Shown here piece by piece: positions 1-10,316 of a DNA stretch of 64,000 nucleotides; within the stretch, counting starts at the first letter, position 1, and every line of letters begins with the position of its first letter. Origin of the DNA: Budorcas taxicolor. Lineage: Eukaryota; Chordata; Mammalia; Artiodactyla; Bovidae. A model generated the notes under the pieces. It did no database searches and had not been told where the DNA came from. It worked only from the letters and a program-made list of their open reading frames with translations. Where the stretch lies: positions 117,455,622-117,519,621 of the forward strand of contig NC_068920.1 of NCBI RefSeq assembly GCF_023091745.1. Reading direction: 5' to 3'. Made by a program: the position numbers and the translations under genes.

Positions 1-487
1 TGAAGAAAAGACAGTCTCTTTAACAATTGTTGCTGGGAAAACTGGTCACTTTCTAACACCATGCACAAAAATAAACTCAAAATGGATTAAAGATCTAAAT
101 GTAAGGCCAGAAACTATGAAACTCCTAGAGGAAAACATAGGCAGAACACTCTCTGACATAAATCACAGCAAGATCCTCTATGACTCACCTCCCAGAGTAA
201 TGGAAATAAAATAAAAAATAAACAAATGGGAATTAATCAAATTTAAAAGCTTTTGCATAATGAATGAAACTATAAGAAAGCTGAAAAGGCAGCCTTCAGA
301 ATGGGAGAAAATAGCAAATAAAACAACTGACAAAGAATTAAACTCCAAAATTTACAAGCAGCTCATGGAGCTCAGTACCAAAAAAATAAATGACCCAATC
401 AAAAAATGGTCTCCAAAGAAGACATACAGATGGCTAACAAACGCATGAAAATATGCTCAACCTAGCTCATTATCAGAGAAACACAAA

Positions 488-686
488 TCATTTCACATAC
501 TAGCAAGGCTATGCTCTGTTTAACAGACTCCAGCTTCGTCCACCTGATTAGAACTGACTTCAATATGTTCTTTTTTAATAGCTTAGTAATATTCCATTGT
601 GTATATGTACCACAACTTTCTTATCCATTTGTCTTCTGATGGACATCTAGGTTCCTTCCATGTCCTAGCTATTGTAAACAATGCTG
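488..686 (-). repeat. Inverted L1 fragment plus short BovB-like patch inside an L1
   Basis: Positions ~513-686 are the reverse complement of L1 ORF2 end sequence, the same segment found in forward orientation at ~935-1103, so the two form a long imperfect inverted repeat. Bases ~488-515 instead resemble the BovB RT stretch around cacatgctagtaaagtaatg. Neither piece has a poly-A tail or a clear target duplication. A local inverted duplication or template switch is likelier than an ordinary insertion. Confidence 0.6.
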
Positions 687-1161
687 CACCTCACGCCATT
701 CAGAATGGCTGCCATCAAAAAGTCCATAAATAATAAATGCTGGAAAAGGTGTGGAGAAATGGGAACCCTCTTACACTGTTGGTGGGGATGCAAAATAGTA
801 CAGCCACTATGGAGAACGGTGTGGAGATTCCTTAAAATAAAACTGCCATATGACACAGCAATTCTGATTTTGGGCATACGCACCAAGGAAACCAGAACTG
901 AAACAGACACGTGTGCCCCAACTTTCACTACAGCACTATTTACAATAACTAGGACATGGAAGCAACATAGATGTCCATCAGCAAACAAATGGATAAGAAA
1001 GTTGTGGCACATATACACAATAGAATATTACTCAGCTATAAAAAAAAAGAACACAATCAGTTCTAATGAGGTGGATGAAGCTGGAGCCTATTATACAGAG
1101 TGAAGTAATTCAGAAAGAAAAACACCACCACAGTATATTAACTCATATATATGGAATTTAG
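687..1161 (+). pseudogene. L1 ORF2 C-terminal fragment
   Basis: An open stretch of 140 codons from 681 carries the end of L1 ORF2: the TLLHCWWGCK cysteine-rich segment, then WRFLKIKLPYD and the terminal block MEYYSAIK-like (here IEYYSAIKKK). An indel in an A-run near 1045 shifts the frame before the conserved end of the protein at ~1161. It lacks the endonuclease and RT core, so it is a relic. Confidence 0.8.
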
Positions 1162-1605
1162 AAAGATGCCAATGAAAACCCTATATGCAAGAGAGCAAAA
1201 GAGACACAGATGTAAAGAACAGACTTTTGGACTCTGTGGGAGAAGGCGAGGATGGGATGATTTGTGAGAATAGCATTGAAACATGTATATTACCAAATGT
1301 GAAATAGATGACCAGTCCAAGTTTGATGCATGAAGCAGAGCACTCAAAGCTGGTGCACTGGAACTACCCAGAGGGATGGGGTGGGGAGTAAGATGAGAAG
1401 GTGGTTCAGGAGGGTGGAACATATGTATGCCCATAGGTGATTCATGTCAATGTATGGCAAAAACAACCATGTTGATATATGACAGAACCAATACAGTTTT
1501 GTAAAGTAAATTAAAAAAGAAACTTGCTGCAAAACAAAACAAACAAAAAAACAAACCCCACAATATTGTAAAGTAATTAGCCTCCAGTTAGAATAAATTA
1601 ACTTA

Positions 1606-4103
1606 AAAACAAATGACAGAGTGATCTGAGTTTGTTTCAAAGGTAAAACAATCAATATCACAGTAATCCAAGTCTATGCACCAACCACTAATGCCAAATA
1701 AGCTGGAAGTTGAACAGTTCTATGAAAACCAACAAGATCCTCTGGAAATAATACAAAAAAAAAAAAAAATTGTTTTCATCATAAGGGATTGGAGTGTAAA
1801 AGTAATAAGACAAGTGATTCCTGGAATAACAAGTAGGTTTAGTCTTGGAGTACAAAATGAAGGAGAGCAAAGTTGAACAGAGCTTTATTTTAAAAATACA
1901 CTGGTCATAACAAACACCCTCTTTCATCAACAAAGTAATGATTCTACACATGAACATCACCATATGGTCAATACCAAAATCAGATTGAATATACCTTTGG
2001 GGCTGAAGCTGGAGAAGCTATATACACTCAGCAAAAACAAGACCTGGTGCTCACTGCAGCTCAGATCATGAGCTCATCATTGCAAAATTCAGGATTAAAC
2101 TGAAGAAAGTAAGAAAAACCACTCAACCATTCAGGTATGATCATATAATTATTTTATTATATAATCAAATCTGTTATGATTATACAGTAGATGTGATTAA
2201 TAGATTCAAGGCATTAGATCTGGTAGACAGAGTGTCTGAAGAACTATGGATGGAGATTTGTAACATTATACAGGAGGCAATAACCAAAACCATCCCAAAG
2301 AAAAAGAAATGTAAGAAGGCAAACTGGTTGTCTGAGAAGTTCCTATAAATAGCTGAAAAAAAAAAAAGAGAGAAGTGAAAGGCAAAGGAGAAAGGGAATA
2401 ATATATCCAACTGAATGCATAATTCCAGAGAATAGCAAGATAATAAAGCCTTCTTAAGTGAACAATGCAAAGAAATAGAGGGAAACAATAGAATGAGAAA
2501 GACTAGAGATTTCTTCAAGAAAATTGGAGACACAAAGGGGACATTTCATGCAAAGAGGGGCATAACAGAGGACAGAAATGGCAAAGATCTAACAGAAGCC
2601 AAAAAGATTAAGAAGAGGTGGCAAGAATACACAAAACTGTACAAAAAAAGTTCTAATTATCTGGATAACCACGATGGTGTGGTCAATTGCCTAGAGCCAG
2701 ACCACAGCACCCCACTCCTGTATTCTTGCCTGGAAAATCCTATGGAAGGTGGAGCCTGGAAGGCTGCAGTCCATGGGGTCGCTGAGGGTCGGACACGACT
2801 GAGCGACTTCACTTTCACTTTTCAGTTTCATTCATTGGAGAAGGAAATGGCAGCCCACTCCAGTGTTCTTGCCTGGAGAATCCCAGGGACGGGGAACCCT
2901 TTTGGGCTGCCGTCTATGGGGTCGCACAGAGTCGGACACGACTGAAGTGACTTAGCAGCAGACATCCTGAAGTGTGTAGTTAAATAGGACTTACGAAGAA
3001 TTATTACAAACAAACCTAGTGGAGGTGATGAAATTCCAGCTGGGCTATTTAAAATCCTAAAAGACAGTGTTGTTAAAGTGCTGCAGTAAACATATCAACA
3101 AATGTGGAAAGCTCAGCAGTGGCCACAGGACTAGAATCCCAAAGAAGGGCAATAACAAAGAATGCTCCTGCTTCCATACAATTGGGTTCAATTCACATGC
3201 TAGAAAATTAATGCTCAAAAGCCTTCAAGCTAGGCTTCAGCAGTACATGAACTGAGAACTTGCAGATGTATAAGTTGGATTTAGAAAAGGCATAGGAACC
3301 TGATATCAAATTGTCAGCATTTGTTGGATCATGTAGAAAGCAAGGAATTCCATAAAACATCTACTTCGCCTTCATTGACTACCTAAATCCTTTGACTGTG
3401 TGGATCACAACAAATTGTAAAATTCTAAAGGAAACGGTAATGCCAGTCATCTTACCTGTCTCCTGGGAAACTTGTGTGCAGACCAAGAAGCAACAGTAAG
3501 AGCCAAACATGGAACAAAGGACTGCTTCAAAACTGGGAAAGAAGTTCTTCAAAGCCATATATTGTCCCTCTGCTTATTTAACTCCTATGTAGTGTACATC
3601 CTGTGAAATGCTGGGCTGGATGAATCACAAACTGGAATCAAGATTGCCAGGAGAAATATCATCAACCTCAGATATGCAGATGGTACCACTCTAATGGCAG
3701 AAAGTGAAGAGGAACTAAAGAGCTTCTTGATAAGAGTGAAAGAGGAGAATGGAAAAGCTGGCTTAAAACTCAACATTCAAAATCTAACATCATGGCATCT
3801 GGTCTCATCACTTCATGGCAAATAGACTGAGAAAATGTAGAAAAAGTGGTAGTTTTTTTTTTTTTTTCTTGGATTTCAAAATCACTGAGGACAGTGACTA
3901 CAGCCATGAAATTAAAATATGCTTGCTCCTTGAAGGAAAGCTATGACAAATCTAGACAGTGTATTAAAGCCAAGACATCACTTTGCTGCCAAAGGTCTAT
4001 CTAGTCAAAGCTATGGTTTTTCCAGTAGTCATGAATGGATGTGACTGTTGGACCATAAAGAAGGCTGAGTACCAAATAACTGAGGCTTTTGAATTGTAGT
4101 GAA
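1606..4103 (+). mobile_element. BovB (RTE LINE), degraded, split by a Bov-A2
   Basis: The sequence follows BovB from the end of the endonuclease domain (caagtctatgcaccaacc) through the linker and the RT. The RT core is visible as RYADGTTLMAESEEELK at ~3671-3722, where the usual YADD is damaged to YADG. It breaks off at ~4103, before the BovB 3' end. Stops and indels occur throughout. The 5' edge abuts an L1 poly-A at ~1605, and a Bov-A2 interrupts it at 2703-2958. No complete frame remains. Confidence 0.87.
2703..2958 (+). mobile_element. Bov-A2 SINE (two Bov-A units) inside BovB
   Basis: Two tandem Bov-A units are joined by the ttcactttcactttt linker. Each ends in the BovB-like tail gtcggacacgactga (2793-2807 region and 2931-2945). 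The SINE interrupts the BovB codons for EPDILE, with cagac at 2698-2702 repeated at 2959-2963 as a short TSD. It has no coding capacity and depends on BovB protein for movement (established for this family). It lies in the same orientation as the host BovB. Confidence 0.88.
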
Positions 4104-5184
4104 GATTTAATTTTAAAAGTGTTAATCATTTCATTTGTTATCATATAATTAAAAACCGAGTAAAAATAGGTAGATTCAGTGAAAGAATGTGAAACTATAG
4201 ACAAGGTTGTTCTGCAGAAATATATTTAAAATTTTAAACAAAACATTAGCACACTAGATCCAATGTGAATATATATATATAATGTATATAATATATATAT
4301 TACTTTTATATAAGCAAACTAATTTGCATAGCTGGATTATCCCAAGAATGCAAGGTATTTTACTTGTATAAAATAAATCAGTGTAGTACAGCAAATTGAT
4401 AGATTATAAAACTATAAGAGGAAAAGCAATACATCATTTCAGAGGATTCAGAGACTATATGTGATATAATTCAATACTATTCCTTATAAAAAGCTCTTAA
4501 CAAACAGTAAATAGGAGAGAACTTACTTTCTTGATAAAGGGTATCTGGAAGGAAAAAAAAAAGTCTCAAGGTAAACATTATTGTGATCAACAGAGAAATG
4601 TAAAAACATTACCTTTAAAATTAGCATCAAGATAACAATCCACTATGACTTCTTCCATTCAGCATTGTAAGGGATGTACCTAAGAGCTAATTAAGAAATA
4701 AAATCAAATGTTATATGTACAAGAATTAAAAAGAAATAAATTACACTGTTTAGGTTAAAAAGATAGAAGGTAAGATAAAAAGAGCAATATCCAAAGACTA
4801 ATACCTAGGAACAGTGTTAGAAATGCAATAAAAATATAACATTTCAATCATCCAAAAATAAGAACAAAGAAATTCACCAAATATGAGCTTTTCAATCTAT
4901 TAGAGAAAAAAAAAATGACTATGTGAAAATGCATAAAGATATATAAGTAACTAGAGAAATATAAATTCTTCATGAATACTGAGAGTCAATATTTTAGCTA
5001 TGTAAAATCTCATCAAAATGATTCTCAGATTTAATGCTCTGTAATTAAATTCTGGCAAAGGTTTGAATGGAACTTAACAAACATACTCTAAAATTTATAT
5101 GGAAGAAGATGGGGCCAATAATAGTCAAGACATTCTTGAAGAAATCAAGTGAGTGTAAATTCCAGCCAAAAATTAATTGGCCAG
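4104..5184 (+). mobile_element. Very old L1 (L1M-type) ORF2 remnant
   Basis: Bases ~4200-5165 align by eye with mammalian L1 ORF2 in order: the gcatagctggattatcccaag block, a degraded catatgattatctcaatag-like block (~4440-4470), then the late ORF2 block near ~5090 (aaatttatatggaagaagatg). All frames are destroyed. The same relic seems to continue after the BovB at 8665-8886 and 9094-9520, so the BovB and CHR SINE entered an existing L1. 4104-4199 is unassigned AT-rich DNA, and a short AT repeat sits at ~4268-4310. Confidence 0.6.
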
Positions 5185-6933
5185 TGGTACTTGGCACAAA
5201 TCCCTTCAAGAATCATTGCCTTGTCATGGTGAAGGAGTTTGCATAACTCAGTGAAGCTATGAGCCATGCAGGGCCACCCAAGATGGATGAGTCATAGCAG
5301 AGAGTTCTGACAAAACGTGATCCACTTGAGGAGGGAATGGCAAACCACTCTGGTGTACTTGCCACGAGATCTTCATGAACGGTATAAAAGGCGAAAAAAT
5401 ATGACACCAAAAGATGAGTCTCCCAGGTCTGAAGGTGTAAAATATGCTACTGGTGAAAAGTGGAGAATTACCAATAGCCCCAGAATAAATTAAGTGACTC
5501 GGCCAAAGCAGATATGACACTCAGTTGTGGATATGTCTGGTGATGAAAGTAAAATCTGATGCTGCAAAGAACAGCATTGTATAGGTACCTGGAATGCTAG
5601 GTCAATGAATCAAGGAAAATTGGACATGGTTGAGCAGGAGATGGTAAGAATAAACATCAACATCTTATGAATTGGCAAACTAAAATGGATGGAAATGGGT
5701 GAATTTAATTTAGATAACAATTCTATCTAATACTCTGGGCAAAAATCCCATAGAAGAGATGGAGTAGCTTTCATAATCAACAAAAAAGTCTGAAATATAG
5801 TACTTGGGTTCAGCCTCAAAAATGACAAAATAATTTTGGCTTGTTTCCAAGGCAAGCCATTCAAAATCACAATAACCCAAGTCTACGCCTTTCCATCAAT
5901 GCCAAAGAAGCTAAAGTTGATCAGTTCTATGAAGAACTAGAAGACCTCCTTAAACCCAAAAAATAGGTTCTATTCATCATCAGGGATTAGAATGCAAAAG
6001 TAGGAAGTCAAGATATACCTGGAGTAACAGGCAAGTTTGGTCTTGGAGGAAAAATGAAGCAGGGCAAATACTAACTGAATTCTGCCAAGAAAATTCACTG
6101 GTCATAGCAAACACCCTTTCAAGAGCTAACTTTACACCTAGACACCACCAAATTGTCAATACCAAAATCAAATTGATTATGTTCTTTGTAGTTGAAGATG
6201 GAGAAGCTGTATACAGTCAGCAAAAATAAGACATGGAACTGACTGTGGCTCAGATCATCAGTTTCTCATAGCAAAATTTAGGCTTAAACTAAAGGAAACT
6301 GGGAATGACTTAATCAAATCCCACATGAATTCTCAGTAGAAGTATTAAATAGATTCAAGGGACTAGCTCTAGTTCACAGAACTATGAACAGATGTCCGTA
6401 ATATTGTACAGGAAGTGGCAAACAAAACCATCCCCCCACATAAAGAAAAGCAAGAAGGCAAAGTGGTTATCTGAGGAGACTTTACAAATAGCAGAAGAAC
6501 AAAGAGAAGAGAAAAGCAAAGGAGAAAGGAAAAGACACATCTGATTAAATGCAGAGTTCCGAAGAACAGCTATGAGAGACAAAACAGCCTTCTTCAATGA
6601 ATGAACAGTGCTTAATAACAGAAGAAAACAACAGAAAGAGAAAGCCTAGAGATCTCTTCAGGAAAATTGGAAACATCAAGGGAGCATTCTGCCAAAAGAT
6701 ATACACAATAAAGGATAAAAATGATGGAGACCTAGTAGAAGCTGTTGAGATCAAGACTAGATGGAAAGAATACATGGAAGAATTTTATTAAAAAAAAAAA
6801 AAGATCTTAATGAAGCAGATTAGTATGATGGTGTGGTTAGTCACCCAGAGCCAAACATTCTGGAATGTGAAGTCAAGTAGGCCTTAAGAAGCACTGCTGT
6901 TAATAAAGCTAGTGGATGTGATGAAATTCCAGC

Positions 6934-7184
6934 TGCTGCTGCTAAGTCATGTCTGGCCCCATAGATGGCAGCCCACCGGGCTCCCCCGTTCCTGGGATTC
7001 TCCAGGCAAGAACACTGGAGTAGGTTGCCATTTCCTTCTCCAATGCATGAGAGTGAAAGTGAAAGTGAAGTCGCTTAGTCATGTCCGACTCCTAGCGACC
7101 CCATGGACTGCAGCCTTCTGGGCTCCTCCGTCCATGGGATTTTCCAGGCAAAAGTACTGGAGTGGGTTGCCATTGCCTTCTCCA
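6934..7184 (-). mobile_element. Bov-A2 SINE inside BovB, opposite orientation
   Basis: The dimeric Bov-A2 reads on the minus strand: the plus strand runs from gctgctgctaagtcatgtc to ccattgccttctcc, with the linker gagtgaaagtgaaagtgaag in the middle. A perfect 10-bp TSD, aaattccagc, lies at 6924-6933 and 7185-7194. The site is in the BovB RT codons for GDEIPAELF, so removing the SINE and one TSD copy restores continuous BovB sequence. Confidence 0.93.
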
Positions 7185-7397
7185 AAATTCCAGCAGAACT
7201 ATTCAAATCCTTAAAGGATGATGCCATCAAGGTTTTACACTCATTACATCAGCAAATCTGGAAGACCCAGCAGTGGCCACAGGACTGGAAAAGTTCAATC
7301 CCCAGCCCAATTTCCAAGGGTAGTACCAAAGAATGTGCTAATCATCAGACAATTGCATTCATCTTCTGTGCTAGTAAGGTTGTGCTTAAAATCCTGC

Positions 7398-7452
7398 ATT
7401 TTTAAAAATTTTATTGCATTTTAATTTAATTTAATTTTATTTTATGCATTTT
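7398..7452. repeat. AT-rich micro-insertion in BovB RT region
   Basis: A 55-bp run made almost only of A and T (ttttaatttaatttaatttt-like) interrupts BovB between two copies of aatcctgc (7390-7397 and 7453-7460). The 8-bp direct repeat looks like a TSD. The insert may be an L1 tail-only insertion on the minus strand or an expanded simple repeat; too little sequence remains to decide. Confidence 0.5.
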
Positions 7453-8664
7453 AATCCTGCCTCAGCGTTATATGAACCAAGAACTTCTAAATTTCCAGGT
7501 TGAGTTTAGAAAAGAAAGAAGAAATAGATATCAAATTTCCAACATTCACTAGATTATAGAGAAAGCAAGGGAATTAAAAAAAAAAAATCTCTATCTCTGT
7601 TTCAATGACTACGATAAAGCCTTTGACTGTGTGGATCAGGACAAACTATGGAAAGCTCTTAGAGAGATGGGAATACCAAACTATCTTACCTGTCTCCTGA
7701 GAAACTTGTTTGCAGGTCAAAAAGCAAAAGTTAGAACCATGTATGGAGCAACTGTTTGGTTCAAAATCGAGAAAGGAGTAAGATGGGCTGTCTGCTGTAA
7801 CCTTGTTTCTTTAACCTATAAGCAGAGCACATTGTGAGAAATACTGGGCTGGATGAGTTACAAACTGAAATAAAGATAGGTGGGAGAAACATATGCAGAT
7901 AATATTACTCTAATGAGAAAAAGCAAAGAGGAACTAAAGAGCTTCTTGATGAGGTTGAAGGAGGAGAGTGAAAGAGCTGGATTAAGAAAAAAAAAAAAAA
8001 AACAACAAACTAAGATCATGGCATCTGGCCCCATTACCACATGACAAATAGATGGGGAAAAGGTGGAAGTAGTAACAGATTTCCTCTTCTTAGACTCTAA
8101 AATCACCATGGATGGTGACTAAAGCCATGAAATCAGAAAACAATTGTTTCTTGGAAGGAAAGCAATGACAAACTTAGACAGTGTGTTGAAAAGCAGACAT
8201 TATTCAACCCACAAAGGTCCATATAGTCAAGGCCATGGTCTTCCCAGTGGTAATGTACCATTGTGAGAGCTGGACCATAAAGAAAGCAAAATGCCAAATA
8301 ATTGATGCCTTCAAACTGTGGTGCTGGAGACTTATGACAGTCCCTTGGACAGCAAGGAAATGAAACAAGTCAATCTTAAAGGAGATCAACCCTAAATATT
8401 CACCATGAAGACTCATGCTGAAGCTGAAACTCTGTTATTTTGGTCATCTGAGTGGAACATCCAATTCACTGGAAAAGTCCCTGATCCTGGGCAGAAAGAG
8501 AAGAGAACATCAGAGGATGAGATGGCTGGATGCCATTACCGGTGCAATGAAAGTGAACTTGGGCAAACTCTGGGAGATGATGAGGGATGGGAAGCCCAGC
8601 ATGCTACAGTACATGGGGTCACAAAAAGTTGGACACAACTGGGCGACTGAACAACAATAATTCA

Positions 8665-8886
8665 GTAGAAAAATTATAGAAAACTTAAAGAAGACAAGTA
8701 GTATGGAAAATAAACAGAAAGAAAAATCACTGTTCGATATAATTATGGTAAGATTTGTTTTTGTACACAGAAATGTAAAAAATAAAAATAATTTATGGCA
8801 CACATCATACACAAAACAATTCCAAGCAGATAAAATATTTAAAATATTTAAATGTCAAACAAAATAATTGTTTATAAGAAAAGTAA
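8665..8886 (+). mobile_element. Old L1 remnant, continuation after BovB
   Basis: A-rich sequence with weak similarity to L1 ORF2. It lies exactly between the 3' tail of the BovB and the CHR SINE, in the orientation of the old L1 at 4200-5165. The assignment rests mainly on position. Confidence 0.35.
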
Positions 8887-9093
8887 GGACTTCCCTGGTG
8901 GTCCAGTGGCTAATCCTCTGACTTCCAATGTAGGGAGTTTCATGTCTGGTCAGAGAACTATTTCACACATGCTGCAACTAAAGATTCCACATGCCATTAA
9001 AAAAAAAAAAGAAGAAAAAAACACACACTTGCCACAGTGAAGATCAAAGATCCCACTGCTGCAGCTGAGACCAGCTCAGCCAAATAAATAAAT
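8887..9093 (+). mobile_element. CHR-type tRNA-Glu SINE
   Basis: It starts with ggacttccctggtggtccag, the tRNA-derived head of cetartiodactyl CHR SINEs. A body of repeated catgctgcaactaaagatcc-type units follows, and it ends in ccaaataaataaat. The head retains Pol III A-box-like sequence, but the B-box region is degraded (tcatgtctggtc). An A-rich expansion at 9001-9025 interrupts the body. This family predates the Bov-tA SINEs. Confidence 0.8.
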
Positions 9094-9608
9094 ATTAATG
9101 AAAGGAAACTGCTGAAAAGTATTGAGGATAGAATATAACTTATTAAACATTAATAGCAGTCAAAATATGATAATCATGATAAAAGAATAATCATATATTT
9201 AACTATAATGTAGTAAATCATTTGTCAAAAGGCATCATCAAAAAATGAAAGACATGATATTGGGAGTTGATATCTGCTACACAAGTAATCATTAAAGTGT
9301 TTAAAATATGTAAGCATATACTTACATGCAAGCTAGTAGAAATATAGAAAAATGCAAAAACAGGTATTTAAGGAAATATGAACTGCCAAAGATGTGAAAT
9401 GATAATCGGTATCTGTGAAAATTTACCTGACAGTATTGGTAAGCATGTAAATGCAAATTAAACCACAAAAATGTTATTCTACACTCATTAATATGGAAAA
9501 AATTTAAATAACAACATAAAAACAAAAACTCTTATTGTTCAAATTATAAATTGAAATAATTAATTAAAAAAATTATATTCTTGTAAAATACAGGTGTACA
9601 CAAATGAA
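9094..9608 (+). mobile_element. Old L1 3' remnant and unassigned AT-rich DNA
   Basis: The stretch around 9380-9480 resembles the L1 ORF2 end (gtaaatgcaaattaaaccaca). It is likely the last part of the old L1 begun at ~4200. The final ~90 bases before the Bov-tA are plain AT-rich sequence that I cannot assign. Confidence 0.4.
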
Positions 9609-9829
9609 GGATTTCCCAGACGATGCTAATGGTAAAGAACCTGCCTGCCAATGCAGGAGGATATGTGAGACATAGGTTCAGTCTCTGGCTGGGGAAGATC
9701 CTTTGGAGTAGGGCACAGTAACCCACTCCACTGTTCTTGCCTGGAGAATCCTACGGAGAGAAGAACTTGGCAGGCTACAGTCCATGGGGGCCACAGAGTT
9801 AGACTTGACTGAAATGACAGCGCACACAC
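9609..9829 (+). mobile_element. Bov-tA SINE
   Basis: The tRNA-Glu head (ggtaaagaacctgcctgcc, then a decayed B box at ~9676-9686) joins a Bov-A body (cccactccactgttcttgcc ... ggctacagtccatggggg). It ends in a decayed BovB-like tail near 9790-9815. It is non-coding and trans-mobilised by BovB. Confidence 0.88.
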
Positions 9830-9945
9830 AAAGGAAATTCTAGCAATCTCTTCCTAAATTATCTTTGACTACATCTCAAGATAAATTTCATTGTATGTGT
9901 ATCAATATACATTTACAAGTATGTTCACAATATTGATAGCAATAA

Positions 9946-9958
9946 TCAAACATTTTAT
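9946..9958. repeat. TSD of full-length L1, 3' side copy
   Basis: The 13-base word tcaaacattttat here is repeated exactly at 17727-17739. The two copies bracket the minus-strand L1. The tttt/at step fits L1 endonuclease preference. 9830-9945 to its left is unassigned single-copy-looking DNA. Confidence 0.93.
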
Positions 9959-10316
9959 TTTTATTTAATTTTTAATTTTTATTTTTACTTTATTTTACTT
10001 TACAATACTGTATAGGTTTTGCCATATGCTGACATGAATCCTCCATGGGTGTACATGAGTTCCCAATCCTGAAGTCCCCTCCCACCTCCCACCCCATATC
10101 ATCTCTCTGGATAATCCCCGTGCACCAGCCCCAAGCATCCTGTATCCTGTATCAAACAGAGACTGGTGATTCGTTTCTTACATGATAGTATACATGTTTC
10201 AGTGCCATTCTCCCAAATCATCCCACCCTCTCCCTCTCCCTCAGAGTCCAAAAGTCTGTTCTATACATCTGTGTCTCTTTTGCTGTCTTGCATAAAGGGT
10301 TATCCTTACCATCTTT

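Larger units (their letters stand above)
1..1605 (+). mobile_element. L1 (LINE-1) 3' portion, rearranged, runs off left edge
   Basis: The first ~487 bases translate as the C-terminal part of L1 ORF2 (a 62-aa piece is open at 260-448). The ORF2 end resumes at ~687 and is followed by a 3' UTR whose last stretch (taatacagttttgtaaag and the later cctccagtt motif) is the usual ruminant L1 3' end. About 200 bases at 488-686 are foreign or inverted. The element ends in a short A-rich tail at ~1600, directly against BovB sequence, so I infer that the L1 inserted into a BovB whose 5' part lies left of the window. It is broken by stops and indels and cannot encode a working protein. Confidence 0.88.
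5185..8664 (+). mobile_element. BovB, near full length, degraded
   Basis: This is the only copy here that spans BovB from the 5' region (gagccatgcagggccaccc at ~5261) to the 3' tail (gggcgactgaacaacaa at ~8640-8657). Without its 251-bp Bov-A2 and a small AT insertion it is about 3.2 kb, the family's usual length. The endonuclease start is visible near 5585 (TWNARSMNQGKLDMVEQEM), the linker at ~6350-6790, and the RT as DKLWKALREMGIPNYLTCLL near 7640-7697. The YADD region near 7891 is shortened by deletion. Many stops and shifts make it dead. It interrupts a very old L1. Confidence 0.9.
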
